Source of the DNA: Gloeobacter kilaueensis JS1
GTDB taxonomy: Bacteria > Cyanobacteriota > Cyanobacteriia > Gloeobacterales > Gloeobacteraceae
Direction: 5' to 3'
Assembly: GCF_000484535.1 (NCBI RefSeq)
Contig: NC_022600.1
Coordinates: 1,612,001 to 1,676,000 of the forward strand
Length of the DNA stretch: 64,000 nt
The stretch's first letter is position 1; the number at the start of each line of letters is the position of its first letter. A program made the translations under genes and the position numbers. The notes below the pieces were generated by a model that saw nothing but the letters and a program-made list of their open reading frames with translations, had not been told where the DNA came from and ran no database searches. Positions 44,246 to 53,181 of the stretch are shown in pieces.

Positions 44246-45040
44246 CTACAAGGAGGTGGGTTGCAGCCGCAGCTGAAAAGATGGCTGCAGGAGCTGGTAG
44301 AGCAACTCGATTTCTTCGCGGAAAACAGCATTTGGAGCAAACATATCCCAGTGCATCGGGACGACTGTCCGGGTGCCTATTTCATCGGCGAGCTGAAAAG
44401 CCTCACGCACGGACATGTTACCGAGAATGCCTCGCCTTTCGCGATAAAAGTTGCGCTCGTTGACCGGAAGCAGAGCAGTATCGATGGTGCCGAGCTGTTT
44501 GAGTGCTTCTACCAATTCGTCGGCAGGTGAAGTGTCCCCGGCATGATAGAGCAGCCGGCCCCGATAGTCGAGGACGTAGCCGACACAGAGCAAACAGCCG
44601 GACTCGTCCCTTTCGATGCACGGATGAACGGCAGGAACTGCCCGCACGCGCAGGTGTGGTCCAAGGGGCAACCACTCCTTTTCTGGAGCGAGCACCAGAC
44701 GCTCCGGCGCGATACCCAGATCGCTCAGGCATATCTTGACGGTGTTGGGACACAGAAAACGGCAGGTCTGGGAAGCGCGCGAAATCGGCAGCAATGTCTC
44801 CGGGTCGCAGTGGTCGATATGGATGTGAGAGATAAAAACCCAATCGGCGTCATCGATTGTCTCGGGCAGCACAGGAATGCTGATTTGTCTTCGCATATCC
44901 GGCCCCTCAACCTTCGCAACGTAGTCGCTAAGGTAAGGATCGATGTAGACCACCGTGTGCTCAAAGGTCAGCTTGAACCCCGCCTGTCCGAGGGGACGCA
45001 CAACAATCGCCTGCCTGTCATCGCTCGTCATCGCGCCCAT
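44246..45040 (-). CDS. UlaG-like metallo-beta-lactamase-fold hydrolase
   Basis: 264 residues. ISHIHIDHCDPETL (HxHxDH), AVPAVHPCIE, LYHAGDTSPADEL (metal-bridging Asp) and VVPMHWDMF show a complete metal site. Similar to L-ascorbate-6-phosphate lactonase UlaG and other lactonases. First gene of the long minus-strand EPS run, adjacent to the CMP-sugar module; it may open a lactone or hydrolyse an intermediate. Confidence 0.83.
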   Translation of the reverse strand: MGAMTSDDRQAIVVRPLGQAGFKLTFEHTVVYIDPYLSDYVAKVEGPDMRRQISIPVLPETIDDADWVFISHIHIDHCDPETLLPISRASQTCRFLCPNTVKICLSDLGIAPERLVLAPEKEWLPLGPHLRVRAVPAVHPCIERDESGCLLCVGYVLDYRGRLLYHAGDTSPADELVEALKQLGTIDTALLPVNERNFYRERRGILGNMSVREAFQLADEIGTRTVVPMHWDMFAPNAVFREEIELLYQLLQPSFQLRLQPTSL

Positions 45041-45725
45041 GCTAAATGCACTATGCTCCTTGCGGTCCTGGGAAGTGAGGTGGCTTGCTCTCGAACTTCC
45101 AGGCCAGGAAGAGTCGTTTGGATGAGCATGAGAATCGACAGCGACGAAATGAGAGGCAGATTATGTCACGAAGGCACCCACAGGCAATAGCTTTACCCAG
45201 GCCGTCAAAGGGTGCTGTAGCGATGACTTTCCCTTGCTCCAGGTTCCCAGGAGGTGGCTGAGACAAAGGAAACGAGGCTCAGATAGGCCAGGCTGCGAGG
45301 CAGAACGCTCTCAAGCTAGCAGGGCTCTCGACACTATTTGCAAGCTGGATGCAGGTAGGACGCTTTCGCCAGAAACAAGGTTCATTTCAGAACCAACACT
45401 CTGCAGGTACAGTACAAAGCCCAAACGCTTTGGAGAAAGCTTCCTTGCTGGTACTGCACAGACTGCACGCAAAAGTTATACACCATTGGAGACGACAACG
45501 CAACCGCGTGCTATGGGCGCGAAGAGTTGCGCAAGGAAGGTCGAATGCCCAGAGTGCCTCCTCCCCCTCCTACATTTTTGACTGGGTGACTGGATGTCTT
45601 CTTTCTGCTGTGGTTTTGTAGCCTCACTGACACATATCGCCCCAGCTACAGTTGCTGCATACTCCCACAGTCCTCTAGCCGGGCTCTCGATGCGCTACGA
45701 TACGGGCGTTGTCTGAGAAAACTTC
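45041..45725. other. Gene-free stretch between EPS locus and the UXS operon
   Basis: About 685 bases with no supported gene. Short open frames exist on the plus strand (45234-45621) but have no family resemblance or ribosome sites. This divergent region must carry the promoter of the large EPS run and the UXS promoter near 45690. Confidence 0.5.
45690..45708 (+). promoter_or_regulatory. -10-like promoter motif upstream of UXS
   Basis: GATGCGC-TACGAT-ACGGGCG, -10 box at 45696-45701, 24 bases before the ATG. It matches the motif at 13568-13587 in 17 of 20 positions including the GC-rich discriminator. No clear -35. Confidence 0.45.
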
Positions 45726-46661
45726 ATGCGCGTTCTGGTGACTGGTGGAGCAGGCTTTATCGGCTCCCATTTGTGCGATCGCTTGTTGGCAGCGGGGGAT
45801 GAGGTAATCTGTGTTGACAATTTCTTTACGGGGACGCGCGCAAACGTCGCTCATCTGCGCGATCATCTCAACTTCGAGTTGATCCGCCACGACATTACCG
45901 AACCGATCCGCCTGGAGGTGGACCGCATCTATCATCTGGCCTGCCCGGCTTCGCCCATCCACTACCAGTACAACCCGGTCAAGACGGTCAAGACAAGCGT
46001 TCTGGGCACGCTCAACATGCTGGGTCTTGCCAAGCGCGTGCGGGCCCGGATCTTGCTTGCCTCGACTTCTGAAGTTTACGGCGATCCGCTGGTGCATCCG
46101 CAGAACGAGGATTACTGGGGGCACGTCAATCCGATCGGCATTCGCAGCTGTTACGACGAGTCGAAGCGCCTGGCGGAGACGCTGATGATGGACTACCACC
46201 GCCAGAACCGGGTCGATATTCGGATTATCCGCATCTTTAATACCTACGGGCCCCGGATGAGCGAGGGGGACGGACGGGTGGTGAGCAACTTTCTTTTTCA
46301 GGCCCTGCGCGGCGAGCCGCTTACGGTCTACGGCGAAGGCCAGCAGACGCGCAGCTTCTGTTATGTCTCCGATCTGGTCGAAGGGATGATCCGGCTGATG
46401 AACGGCGAACACATTGGGCCGATCAATATTGGCAACCCCGACGAATTTACGATTCTTGAGTTGGCGGAGCAGGTGCGTGCGCTTGTCAACCCCGAACTGC
46501 CGATCATCTTCAAGCCGCTGCCCTCGGACGATCCCCGGCAACGGCAACCGGACATTGCGCGGGCGCGCACGCTCCTGGGCTGGGAGCCGACGGTACCGCT
46601 CGCCGAGGGGCTCAGGCGCACCGTGGTCGAGTTTCGGCACAGGCTCGGCCTCGATGGCTGA
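45726..46661 (+). CDS. UDP-glucuronate decarboxylase (UXS) family
   Basis: 311 residues, extended [51 protein letters not shown] and catalytic [11 protein letters not shown] are UXS hallmarks, as is [10 protein letters not shown]. It converts UDP-glucuronate to UDP-xylose. It overlaps the following gene by 8 bases, so its product may feed the enzymes encoded there or the neighbouring EPS locus. Confidence 0.92.
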   Translation: MRVLVTGGAGFIGSHLCDRLLAAGDEVICVDNFFTGTRANVAHLRDHLNFELIRHDITEPIRLEVDRIYHLACPASPIHYQYNPVKTVKTSVLGTLNMLGLAKRVRARILLASTSEVYGDPLVHPQNEDYWGHVNPIGIRSCYDESKRLAETLMMDYHRQNRVDIRIIRIFNTYGPRMSEGDGRVVSNFLFQALRGEPLTVYGEGQQTRSFCYVSDLVEGMIRLMNGEHIGPINIGNPDEFTILELAEQVRALVNPELPIIFKPLPSDDPRQRQPDIARARTLLGWEPTVPLAEGLRRTVVEFRHRLGLDG

Positions 46662-47577
46662 GCCTGTCTTTGTCGAGGGATGCCTGACGGAGCGCCTGTG
46701 CGCCACTGTCGATCTGTTTGAGCGCCGGGGCTATTGCCTGAGCATCGAGAATCTGGCGCGGTGGTTGCTCGGTGGCCCCGTGGAGCCGGAGCGATTGGAG
46801 GCGGTGATCAAAAAGAGCGATCGACTGCACCTGAGCGACGGTCTGGTGCATACAGCAAGCTGCAGTGCAACCCTGGTGCGCCGCTCCTGCAGGCGGCAGG
46901 CAGAGCACCTGCAGGCGAGCCGCCGCTGGTGGTCGGCGGTTGAAGCTTACATCGAGCAGCTGGTTCACTATTGCCCTCAGATCCGCTGCGCGGCCCTGGC
47001 CGGTTCGCTGGCCGCCGGTGGTTTTCAAGAAACCGACGATGTGGACTTCAACCTGTTCGTCGAGGACGGCACGCGCTACACCACTTACCTGCAGGCCAAC
47101 TTGATCGCCCTTGGCTTCAGCGCCCGTTACCGCCATCGCCCGACCGATGTTCACACCCGACGGCCCTTTTTGCCAAAACTGATGAGCATCAACGTGATCT
47201 GGACCGACAGCGATGTACGGCCCTTTGTCCGCCAGGATGGACCGATGGCACTGGAGCTGTTGTTGAATCGGCCCCTCTGGGGCATCGAATATTTTCAGAG
47301 CGTGCTCGGCTGCAACCGCTGGCTGGATGACTACTTTCCCCAGTTTGCCGCCCGATCTTTTGCCTGTGCTGTCAAAAGCGGATCGCCGCTCACCCGACTG
47401 GCCCGCTGGCGCGAGCGCGGTGCGTACACGGCAAGCTACCTGGGCTGGCGCTGGCAGATGTGGACGCGGCGCAACAACCCCGAGGCGCTGGCGCGGGTGG
47501 CGCAGGTGCGCAGACACCAGAGTCCCTACGCCCTGTTTGAAGGCTGCCGCTTCGATCTTCAAGAACGCGACAGCTAG
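46654..47577 (+). CDS. Nucleotidyltransferase-fold protein, function unknown
   Basis: 307 residues from ATG 46654 (the open frame extends upstream but through the UXS gene). An N-terminal helical part (residues about 1-100) leads to [24 protein letters not shown], a GSxxxG plus DDVD-type nucleotidyltransferase motif with two Asp. The rest is rich in Arg, Trp and Tyr. Minimal nucleotidyltransferases modify antibiotics, RNA or proteins. Lies between UXS and a radical SAM gene, 38 bases before the latter. Confidence 0.72.
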   Translation: MAEPVFVEGCLTERLCATVDLFERRGYCLSIENLARWLLGGPVEPERLEAVIKKSDRLHLSDGLVHTASCSATLVRRSCRRQAEHLQASRRWWSAVEAYIEQLVHYCPQIRCAALAGSLAAGGFQETDDVDFNLFVEDGTRYTTYLQANLIALGFSARYRHRPTDVHTRRPFLPKLMSINVIWTDSDVRPFVRQDGPMALELLLNRPLWGIEYFQSVLGCNRWLDDYFPQFAARSFACAVKSGSPLTRLARWRERGAYTASYLGWRWQMWTRRNNPEALARVAQVRRHQSPYALFEGCRFDLQERDS

Positions 47578-47615
47578 TACACTACAGGCAGGCTCCCTAC
47601 GCACAGGTACGCAAG

Positions 47616-48617
47616 ATGGCACCGCTGGTCTGCAACTATTACGTCACCTACAAGTGCAACGCCCGCTGCCATTTTTGTGACATCTGGGCACTCACGCCGC
47701 CTCCGGAGGCAAGCTTCGAGACGATCCGCACCAACTTGATCGATCTGAGGCGACTGGGGGTCAAGTACGTTGACTTTACCGGCGGCGAGCCGCTTTTGCG
47801 CCCCGATATCGTCGAGATTTACACAGCCGCCAAGCGCCTGGGCCTGCTTACCAGCCTCACCACCAACACGATTCTGTATCCTAAAAAGGCGCAGCAGTTG
47901 CGGGGACTGGTCGATTTTTTAAATTTCTCCCTCGACGGGCCAGACGCCGCTTCCCACAACCAGTCGCGGGGCGTGGATCTATTTGAGCGGTTGATCGAGT
48001 CGGTGCGGTTGGCCCGGTCGCTGGGCGAATACCCGACGCTCAACTTTACGGTCACTGCTCAAAATTACGAACGCATCGCGGAGGTGGCCGAGCTGGCCAA
48101 CCGCCTGGAGGTGCGCGCCTGGCTCAATCCCGCCTTTACTGCCCACGAACATTACAACAACAACAAAAATCCCACCCCGGCCCTGGTTGCAGCGATTCGC
48201 CACGCCGCCGAACGCTATCGGGGCATCCTCGGCTACAACAAAGCCGCCCTTGCACTTATCGAAGCTGGCGGCAACCACACCGCCGATCCGCGCTGCAAGG
48301 CAGTCGAGGCGGTGATCGTCATCTCGCCCGACGACAAGCTGCTTTTGCCCTGCTACCACTTTGCCCAACACTCTGAGCCGATCGCAGGCCGACTTTTTGA
48401 ACTTTATAGTAGCGGCGAGAAAGTGGCCGAGTACCGCGCTTCCCAGGGGCGGCTATCGGTCTGTGAGGGCTGCACGGTCTGGTGCTACCTCATACCGAGC
48501 TTCTTTAAGGGGCTCGATCGCTACACGCTGCTCAACGGACTCAGCTACGCCGACGAATTTTTTGCCCGCCGCCGGGGCCGCCGCTCCCGGAGTGCGGCGA
48601 CGGCAGTGTTACACTGA
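47616..48617 (+). CDS. Radical SAM enzyme
   Basis: 333 residues. YKCNARCHFCDIW near residue 13 carries the CxxxCxxC cluster ligands; FTGGEPLLRPDI is the GGE motif. LNFSLDGPDAASHN and a TLNFTVTAQN segment complete the barrel. C-terminal Cys residues (LLPCYHFAQ, CEGCTVWCY) suggest a second, SPASM- or twitch-like cluster. It probably modifies a small molecule or peptide; substrate unknown. TACACT at 47578, after the previous stop, could be an internal -10 box. Confidence 0.88.
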   Translation: MAPLVCNYYVTYKCNARCHFCDIWALTPPPEASFETIRTNLIDLRRLGVKYVDFTGGEPLLRPDIVEIYTAAKRLGLLTSLTTNTILYPKKAQQLRGLVDFLNFSLDGPDAASHNQSRGVDLFERLIESVRLARSLGEYPTLNFTVTAQNYERIAEVAELANRLEVRAWLNPAFTAHEHYNNNKNPTPALVAAIRHAAERYRGILGYNKAALALIEAGGNHTADPRCKAVEAVIVISPDDKLLLPCYHFAQHSEPIAGRLFELYSSGEKVAEYRASQGRLSVCEGCTVWCYLIPSFFKGLDRYTLLNGLSYADEFFARRRGRRSRSAATAVLH

Positions 48618-48642
48618 GCGAAGCCAAGTATTATTGCCTACC

Positions 48643-49122
48643 ATGCCTCTGCTGAATCTGGTCCCCGACAATGGCACCCGCTTTGTAGCGGCAGTCGAAA
48701 AACAGGGGGCGCTGGCGCTCTGGTTTCCACCGGAGGGCGGCCTTGAGGGCAACTACCAGCGCCGGTTGCGCGGAGCAGGCTACCGGACGCAGCTTTTGAG
48801 CGCTAGAGGGCTCGGAGATCTTTCGCGCTTTTTGCTCGAAAGCCACGGGGTCAGACCGGCCCACCTGGGCAAAAAAGAAAAGCGCGTCTTCGATCTGCCG
48901 CCGGAACTGGCCATTTACATGGACAACCTGCCCCCCAGCGCCAGAGGCTTTGTGCTTTGGCTCATCGAGGGCAAAGTGCTCTCGCTGGCAGAATTAGAGT
49001 ATTTATCTATGTTGCCTGCAGCGGTGGCAAAACTCAAGATCGTCATCGAACTCGGCAGCGATAGGGGCATTCGCTGGCTTCCCCTGGCTGAGGCAGTTTC
49101 AAAGATGGCGGAGGGAAGCTAG
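48643..49122 (+). CDS. ndhN: NAD(P)H-quinone oxidoreductase subunit N
   Basis: 159 residues from ATG 48643, the usual NdhN length. Conserved blocks GALALWFPPEGGLEGNYQRRLR, YRTQLLSARGLGDL and LPPELAIYMDNLPPSA are clear. NdhN is a peripheral subunit of the cyanobacterial NDH-1 complex, which serves respiration and cyclic electron flow. Typical of oxygenic phototrophs. TACACT at 48610 may be its -10 box. Confidence 0.94.
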   Translation: MPLLNLVPDNGTRFVAAVEKQGALALWFPPEGGLEGNYQRRLRGAGYRTQLLSARGLGDLSRFLLESHGVRPAHLGKKEKRVFDLPPELAIYMDNLPPSARGFVLWLIEGKVLSLAELEYLSMLPAAVAKLKIVIELGSDRGIRWLPLAEAVSKMAEGS

Positions 49123-49131
49123 AATACGGAC

Positions 49132-50184
49132 GTGGTGGAATGTTTGCCCCGTCCCTATCGCTCTCTTGACGCCGGTAGCTGGTTCAAGCTCATAGGAGGA
49201 GCCAGCCTCCAGAATCTTCCGAGCCTTGCCAACCTGGCTTTGGCCTATACCCTGGCCGGAGCAGACTGCATAGATGTCTCGGCGGATCCAGCTGTGATCG
49301 TAGAAGTCCGGCGGGCGATCGACGCAGCGGTCCGGCTGATGGCAGCCGCACCGACAGAACGACCTTTCTTGATGGTCAGCCTCAGCGACGGAGCCGACCT
49401 GCACTTTCGTAAAGCCCATTTCTCCGCCGAGGATTGCCCAAGCGACTGTGCCCGGCCCTGTCTGCGCATCTGTCCGGTCGATGCTATCGCCGTAGGTGGC
49501 GTCGATAGGCAGCGCTGCTACGGTTGCGGGCGCTGTGGGCCGGTCTGTCCGTTCGGACTCATCGATTTTCATGCCTGGCAGCCTGACCCAGGCACGATCG
49601 GTGCGCTGCTCGCCGCTTGTCCGGTCGATGCGGTCGAGATTCATACGCACCAGGGCAACCTTGAGGGCTTCCACCAGCTCTGGGCCGGGCTCGCTCCCGT
49701 CCTGCCCCGCCTGCAACTGCTGGCCATCAGTTTTCCGGACGAACCTGGAATGCGCGAACATCTCCATGCCCTCTGGGAGGTGATCCGGACGAGCACTCTT
49801 GCCCCAGCCGCCAGGACTCGCCTTGTCTGGCAGATCGATGGGCTGCCGATGAGCGGCGATCTGGCCCGCAGCACCGCTACGCGCGCGGTGCAGTTTGCCT
49901 TGAAGGTGCAGCAGTGGCATCTACCGGGCTATCTGCAACTGGCGGGAGGGACAAACGACGCGAGTGTGGCCCTGGCGCGCGAGGCGATGCTCAATGTCAG
50001 CGGCGTCGGCTACGGCTCCTACGCCCGGCAGCTCATCCAGCTTGAGAGCGAAACCGATTCTTTTGAGCGCCATCCCAAACTGTTGCGCCGGGCGGTCGAG
50101 CGGGCCCGCGCCCTCGTCTGCCAACTCAAACCCCATCTCCACCAGGAGGGTACTGCCTCATGGCTCACGATGCTATCCCCATGA
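49132..50184 (+). CDS. ldpA: LdpA, iron-sulfur redox sensor protein
   Basis: 350 residues. N-terminal GSWFKLIGGASLQNLP and LALAYTLAGADCIDVSADPAV match LdpA. Two ferredoxin-like clusters follow: CARPCLRICPVDAI and CYGCGRCGPVCPFG (CxxCxxCxxxCP). In Synechococcus elongatus LdpA passes light/redox input to the circadian clock. GTG start 49132 (GTG 49135 also possible). TAGAAT overlapping the ndhN stop lies just 6 bases before it, so a leaderless message is possible. Confidence 0.92.
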   Translation: MVECLPRPYRSLDAGSWFKLIGGASLQNLPSLANLALAYTLAGADCIDVSADPAVIVEVRRAIDAAVRLMAAAPTERPFLMVSLSDGADLHFRKAHFSAEDCPSDCARPCLRICPVDAIAVGGVDRQRCYGCGRCGPVCPFGLIDFHAWQPDPGTIGALLAACPVDAVEIHTHQGNLEGFHQLWAGLAPVLPRLQLLAISFPDEPGMREHLHALWEVIRTSTLAPAARTRLVWQIDGLPMSGDLARSTATRAVQFALKVQQWHLPGYLQLAGGTNDASVALAREAMLNVSGVGYGSYARQLIQLESETDSFERHPKLLRRAVERARALVCQLKPHLHQEGTASWLTMLSP

Positions 50185-51815
50185 CCCACAACGAAATGCG
50201 CGTCACGGACGATCTGGAGAAGCTGCTGGCCATTCTGCCCGCCGGATTGCAGGAGCGCCTGAGACGGCACGAGCGCCTCGATGAGCTGATCGAAGTGGTG
50301 CTCGATCTGGGCCGACGACCGGAGGCGCGCTTTCGCGAAAATAGCGAATACCTCTCAGAAGAACCGATTGTCCAGGCGGAACTGGATCAGTGCGTCGCCA
50401 ACGTCGGCGAATTTTCGGGCGACAACCGCGCCGGCATCGAGCGCACCCTGCACCGCATCAGCGCCATGCGCAACCGCCATGGCCGGATTATCGGTCTTAC
50501 CTGCCGGGTGGGCCGGGCTGTCTTCGGCACGATCATCATGATTCGCGACCTCGTAGAATCGGGTAAATCGATTTTGCTGTTGGGCCGTCCCGGCGTCGGC
50601 AAGACCACCGCCCTGCGCGAGATCGCCCGCGTGCTCGCCGACGATCTGGGCAGGCGCGTGGTGATCATCGACACCAGCAACGAGATCGCCGGCGACGGCG
50701 ACATTCCCCACCCGGCAATCGGTCGAGCGCGGCGGATGCAGGTCGCTCGCCCCGAATTTCAGCACCAGGTGATGATCGAGGCGGTCGAAAACCATATGCC
50801 CGAAGTGATCGTCATCGACGAAATCGGCACCGAACTGGAGGCCCAGGCGGCCCGCACGATCGCGGAGCGCGGCGTGCAACTGGTGGGCACCGCCCACGGC
50901 AACCGCCTCGAAAATCTGATCAAAAACCCGACTTTATCGGATCTGATCGGCGGCATCCAGACGGTGACGCTGGGCGACGAAGAGGCCCGCCGTCGCGGTA
51001 CCCAAAAAAGTGTGCTCGAGCGCAAGGCACCGCCCACCTTCGAGATCGCCGTCGAGATGCAGGAGCGCTACAAGTGGACCGTCCACAAGGATGTCGCCGA
51101 GACGGTCGATTATCTGTTGCGCGAGCGCAAACCGCTGCCGGAGACGCGGGCGATCAGCGCCGCCGGTAAGGTGAGTGTCACCCGCGAACTTTCCGAAGCG
51201 GAGTGGGACGAGCCTGTATCGCTTTCTAGCAGTCGCAACAACGGCACCGCCTGGCACAACCCGGCGGTGGTTCCCTTCAGTGCGATGGACCTCGACACCG
51301 GTTCAGACAACAACCGGGTGCGCATCTACCCCTACGCGGTCTCCCGCAGCCATCTCGAGCGCATCGTTCAGACCCTGGGCTATCCGGTGCTGCTCACCAA
51401 AGAGATCGATGACGCCGATGTAGTGCTCGCCCTGCGCTCCCACGTGCGCGACAAAGCAAAGATTGCCGCCGTCGCCCACAGCCGTCAGATCCCCGTGCAT
51501 ACGGTCAAGGCCAACACGATCCCCCACATTACCCGTGCCCTGCGCCGCATCCTGCAGATCGATGAGCCGGGAGTGGGCGGGGATATCGATGCCGGATTGC
51601 TGGGCACCCTCGACTCGGAGGACGAACTCGAAGCGATGGAGGAGGCGCGCCTCGCCGTCGAGCAAATTGTCCTCCCCAAGGGCCAGCCCGTCGAACTGCT
51701 GCCGCGCGCTCCCCATATCCGCAAGATGCAGCACGAACTGGTCGAGCACTATCGGCTCAAGTCCGAAAGCTTTGGCCAGGAGCCCAATCGGCGATTGCGC
51801 ATCTATCCCGAATAG
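50160..51815 (+). CDS. R3H-domain AAA ATPase (Ycf45/SpoIIIAA-like)
   Basis: 551 residues. Residues about 110-330 form an ATPase with Walker A LLGRPGVGKTTAL, VVIIDTSNEIAGDGDIPH and Walker B EVIVIDEIGTELEA, the SpoIIIAA/Ycf45 group. After a low-complexity linker the C-terminal region has VRIYPYAVSRSHLERI and an R3H-like end (LPRAPHIRKMQHELVEHY). Probably binds single-stranded nucleic acid. The ATG has AGGAGGG upstream and lies 25 bases inside the ldpA end. Confidence 0.87.
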   Translation: MAHDAIPMTHNEMRVTDDLEKLLAILPAGLQERLRRHERLDELIEVVLDLGRRPEARFRENSEYLSEEPIVQAELDQCVANVGEFSGDNRAGIERTLHRISAMRNRHGRIIGLTCRVGRAVFGTIIMIRDLVESGKSILLLGRPGVGKTTALREIARVLADDLGRRVVIIDTSNEIAGDGDIPHPAIGRARRMQVARPEFQHQVMIEAVENHMPEVIVIDEIGTELEAQAARTIAERGVQLVGTAHGNRLENLIKNPTLSDLIGGIQTVTLGDEEARRRGTQKSVLERKAPPTFEIAVEMQERYKWTVHKDVAETVDYLLRERKPLPETRAISAAGKVSVTRELSEAEWDEPVSLSSSRNNGTAWHNPAVVPFSAMDLDTGSDNNRVRIYPYAVSRSHLERIVQTLGYPVLLTKEIDDADVVLALRSHVRDKAKIAAVAHSRQIPVHTVKANTIPHITRALRRILQIDEPGVGGDIDAGLLGTLDSEDELEAMEEARLAVEQIVLPKGQPVELLPRAPHIRKMQHELVEHYRLKSESFGQEPNRRLRIYPE

Positions 51816-51873
51816 ATCCTGACTGGGGCGGTCCGGGTGTGGAAACCCCTACCTGCAGCGGCGGCAGGCAGAC

Positions 51874-51882
51874 TGTTATAGT
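51874..51882 (+). promoter_or_regulatory. Extended -10 promoter before clpR
   Basis: TG-T-TATAGT forms a good extended -10. The ATG lies about 25 bases downstream, with GGGGAG as ribosome site. A CCTGC/GCAGG hairpin lies just upstream (51852-51868). Confidence 0.4.
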
Positions 51883-51906
51883 GACAAAAAGGCTGGGGAG
51901 TCACGA

Positions 51907-52563
51907 ATGAGCGAACTTGCCGACTACGGACCCGGTTCCATCCGGGCTGCTTATTCCGGGGATTATGGATTTCGTACCCCTCCCCCGGATCTACCGTCCC
52001 TGCTGCTGAACGAGCGCATCGTCTACCTCGGCACCCCTATTAACGACGTGGTGGCCGAACTGCTGATCGCCCAGCTGCTTTATCTCGAATCGGAGGACAA
52101 CGCCAAACCGATCGAGATTTACATCAACAGTCCCGGTGTTGCCGGTTTCGAGACCAGCGCCTTCGCGGTCTACGACACGATGCGCCACGTGCGGATGCCC
52201 ATCAAGACCATCTGCCTCGGTCTGGCCGGTGGGTTTTCGGCACTGCTGTTGGCAGCGGGCACCAAGGGACAGCGCATGAGCCTGCCCAATTCCCGTATCA
52301 TTCTCTACCAACCCTACGGCGGTGCCCGTGGCCAGGCCACCGACATCAACATCCGTGCCCAGGAATTGCTCACCACCAAGCGCACGCTCAATCAGCTTCT
52401 GAGCACCCACACCGGTAAGGCCGTCGAGCAAATCGACAAGGACACGGAGCGGCTGTACTATATGTCCCCCGACGAAGCTGTAAGCTACGGCCTGATCGAC
52501 AAAGTGCTCGAACCGAGTGCGACCAAGATCGCCAGCCTCAAAGCCGTCGGTGCGCCTGTCTAA
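51907..52563 (+). CDS. clpR: ClpR, inactive ClpP-family subunit
   Basis: 218 residues, ClpP fold. The catalytic Ser position (LAASMGA in ClpP) reads LAGGFSA here, and the catalytic His (IHQP) reads LYQP, so it cannot be a protease by itself. These are the known ClpR substitutions. ClpR assembles with ClpP3 in a mixed ring. It is followed 20 bases later by clpP, as in other cyanobacteria. Confidence 0.93.
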   Translation: MSELADYGPGSIRAAYSGDYGFRTPPPDLPSLLLNERIVYLGTPINDVVAELLIAQLLYLESEDNAKPIEIYINSPGVAGFETSAFAVYDTMRHVRMPIKTICLGLAGGFSALLLAAGTKGQRMSLPNSRIILYQPYGGARGQATDINIRAQELLTTKRTLNQLLSTHTGKAVEQIDKDTERLYYMSPDEAVSYGLIDKVLEPSATKIASLKAVGAPV

Positions 52564-52583
52564 CCTTTACGGAGGAAACTGCC

Positions 52584-53177
52584 ATGCCTATCGGGATTCC
52601 CAAGGTGCCCTACCGCCTGCCGGGTGGACAGAGCCAGTGGATCGACATCTTTAACCGCCTCGCCCTCGATCGGATCATCTTTTTGGGCCGCGAGGTAGAC
52701 GACGAAATCGCCAACGCGATCATCGCCTCGATGCTCTACCTCGACTCCGAAGATCCAGAAAAGGACATCTACCTCTACATCAACAGCCCCGGCGGTTCGG
52801 TTTCAGCCGGGCTTGCCATCTATGACACGATGCAGCACGTGCGGGCCAACGTCGCCACGATGTGCGTCGGCCTTGCCGCCAGCATGGGCGCGTTCTTGCT
52901 CGCTGCCGGTGCCAAGGGCAAGCGCACCAGCCTGCCCCACTCGCGGATCATGATTCACCAGCCCCTCGGCGGTGCCCAGGGCCAGGCCACCGACATCGGC
53001 ATCCAGGCCAAGGAGATCCTCTACACCAAGGACCGCCTCAACCAGATCCTCTCCGATCGGACTGGCCAGCCCCTTGAGCGCATCGAGCGCGACACCGACC
53101 GCGACTTTTTCATGTCCGCCGACGAAGCGGCGCAGTACGGCCTCATCGATCAGGTCGTTCAGCATCGCCCGATCTAG
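52584..53177 (+). CDS. clpP: ATP-dependent Clp protease proteolytic subunit (ClpP3-like)
   Basis: 197 residues. Catalytic Ser100 in [11 protein letters not shown], His in [14 protein letters not shown] and Asp in [15 protein letters not shown] are all present. With ClpR it forms the proteolytic core, fed by a ClpC-type chaperone. A strong GGAGGAAA ribosome site precedes the ATG. The next gene starts 4 bases after its stop. Confidence 0.95.
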   Translation: MPIGIPKVPYRLPGGQSQWIDIFNRLALDRIIFLGREVDDEIANAIIASMLYLDSEDPEKDIYLYINSPGGSVSAGLAIYDTMQHVRANVATMCVGLAASMGAFLLAAGAKGKRTSLPHSRIMIHQPLGGAQGQATDIGIQAKEILYTKDRLNQILSDRTGQPLERIERDTDRDFFMSADEAAQYGLIDQVVQHRPI

Positions 53178-53181
53178 GCCG

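Noticed and set aside
45234-45621. Short plus-strand frames before UXS as possible transposase remnants
   Set aside because: No transposase motif, no repeats or target duplication visible.
51907-52563. ClpR substitutions as a novel inactivation
   Set aside because: Loss of the catalytic Ser and His is the established property of cyanobacterial ClpR next to ClpP3.
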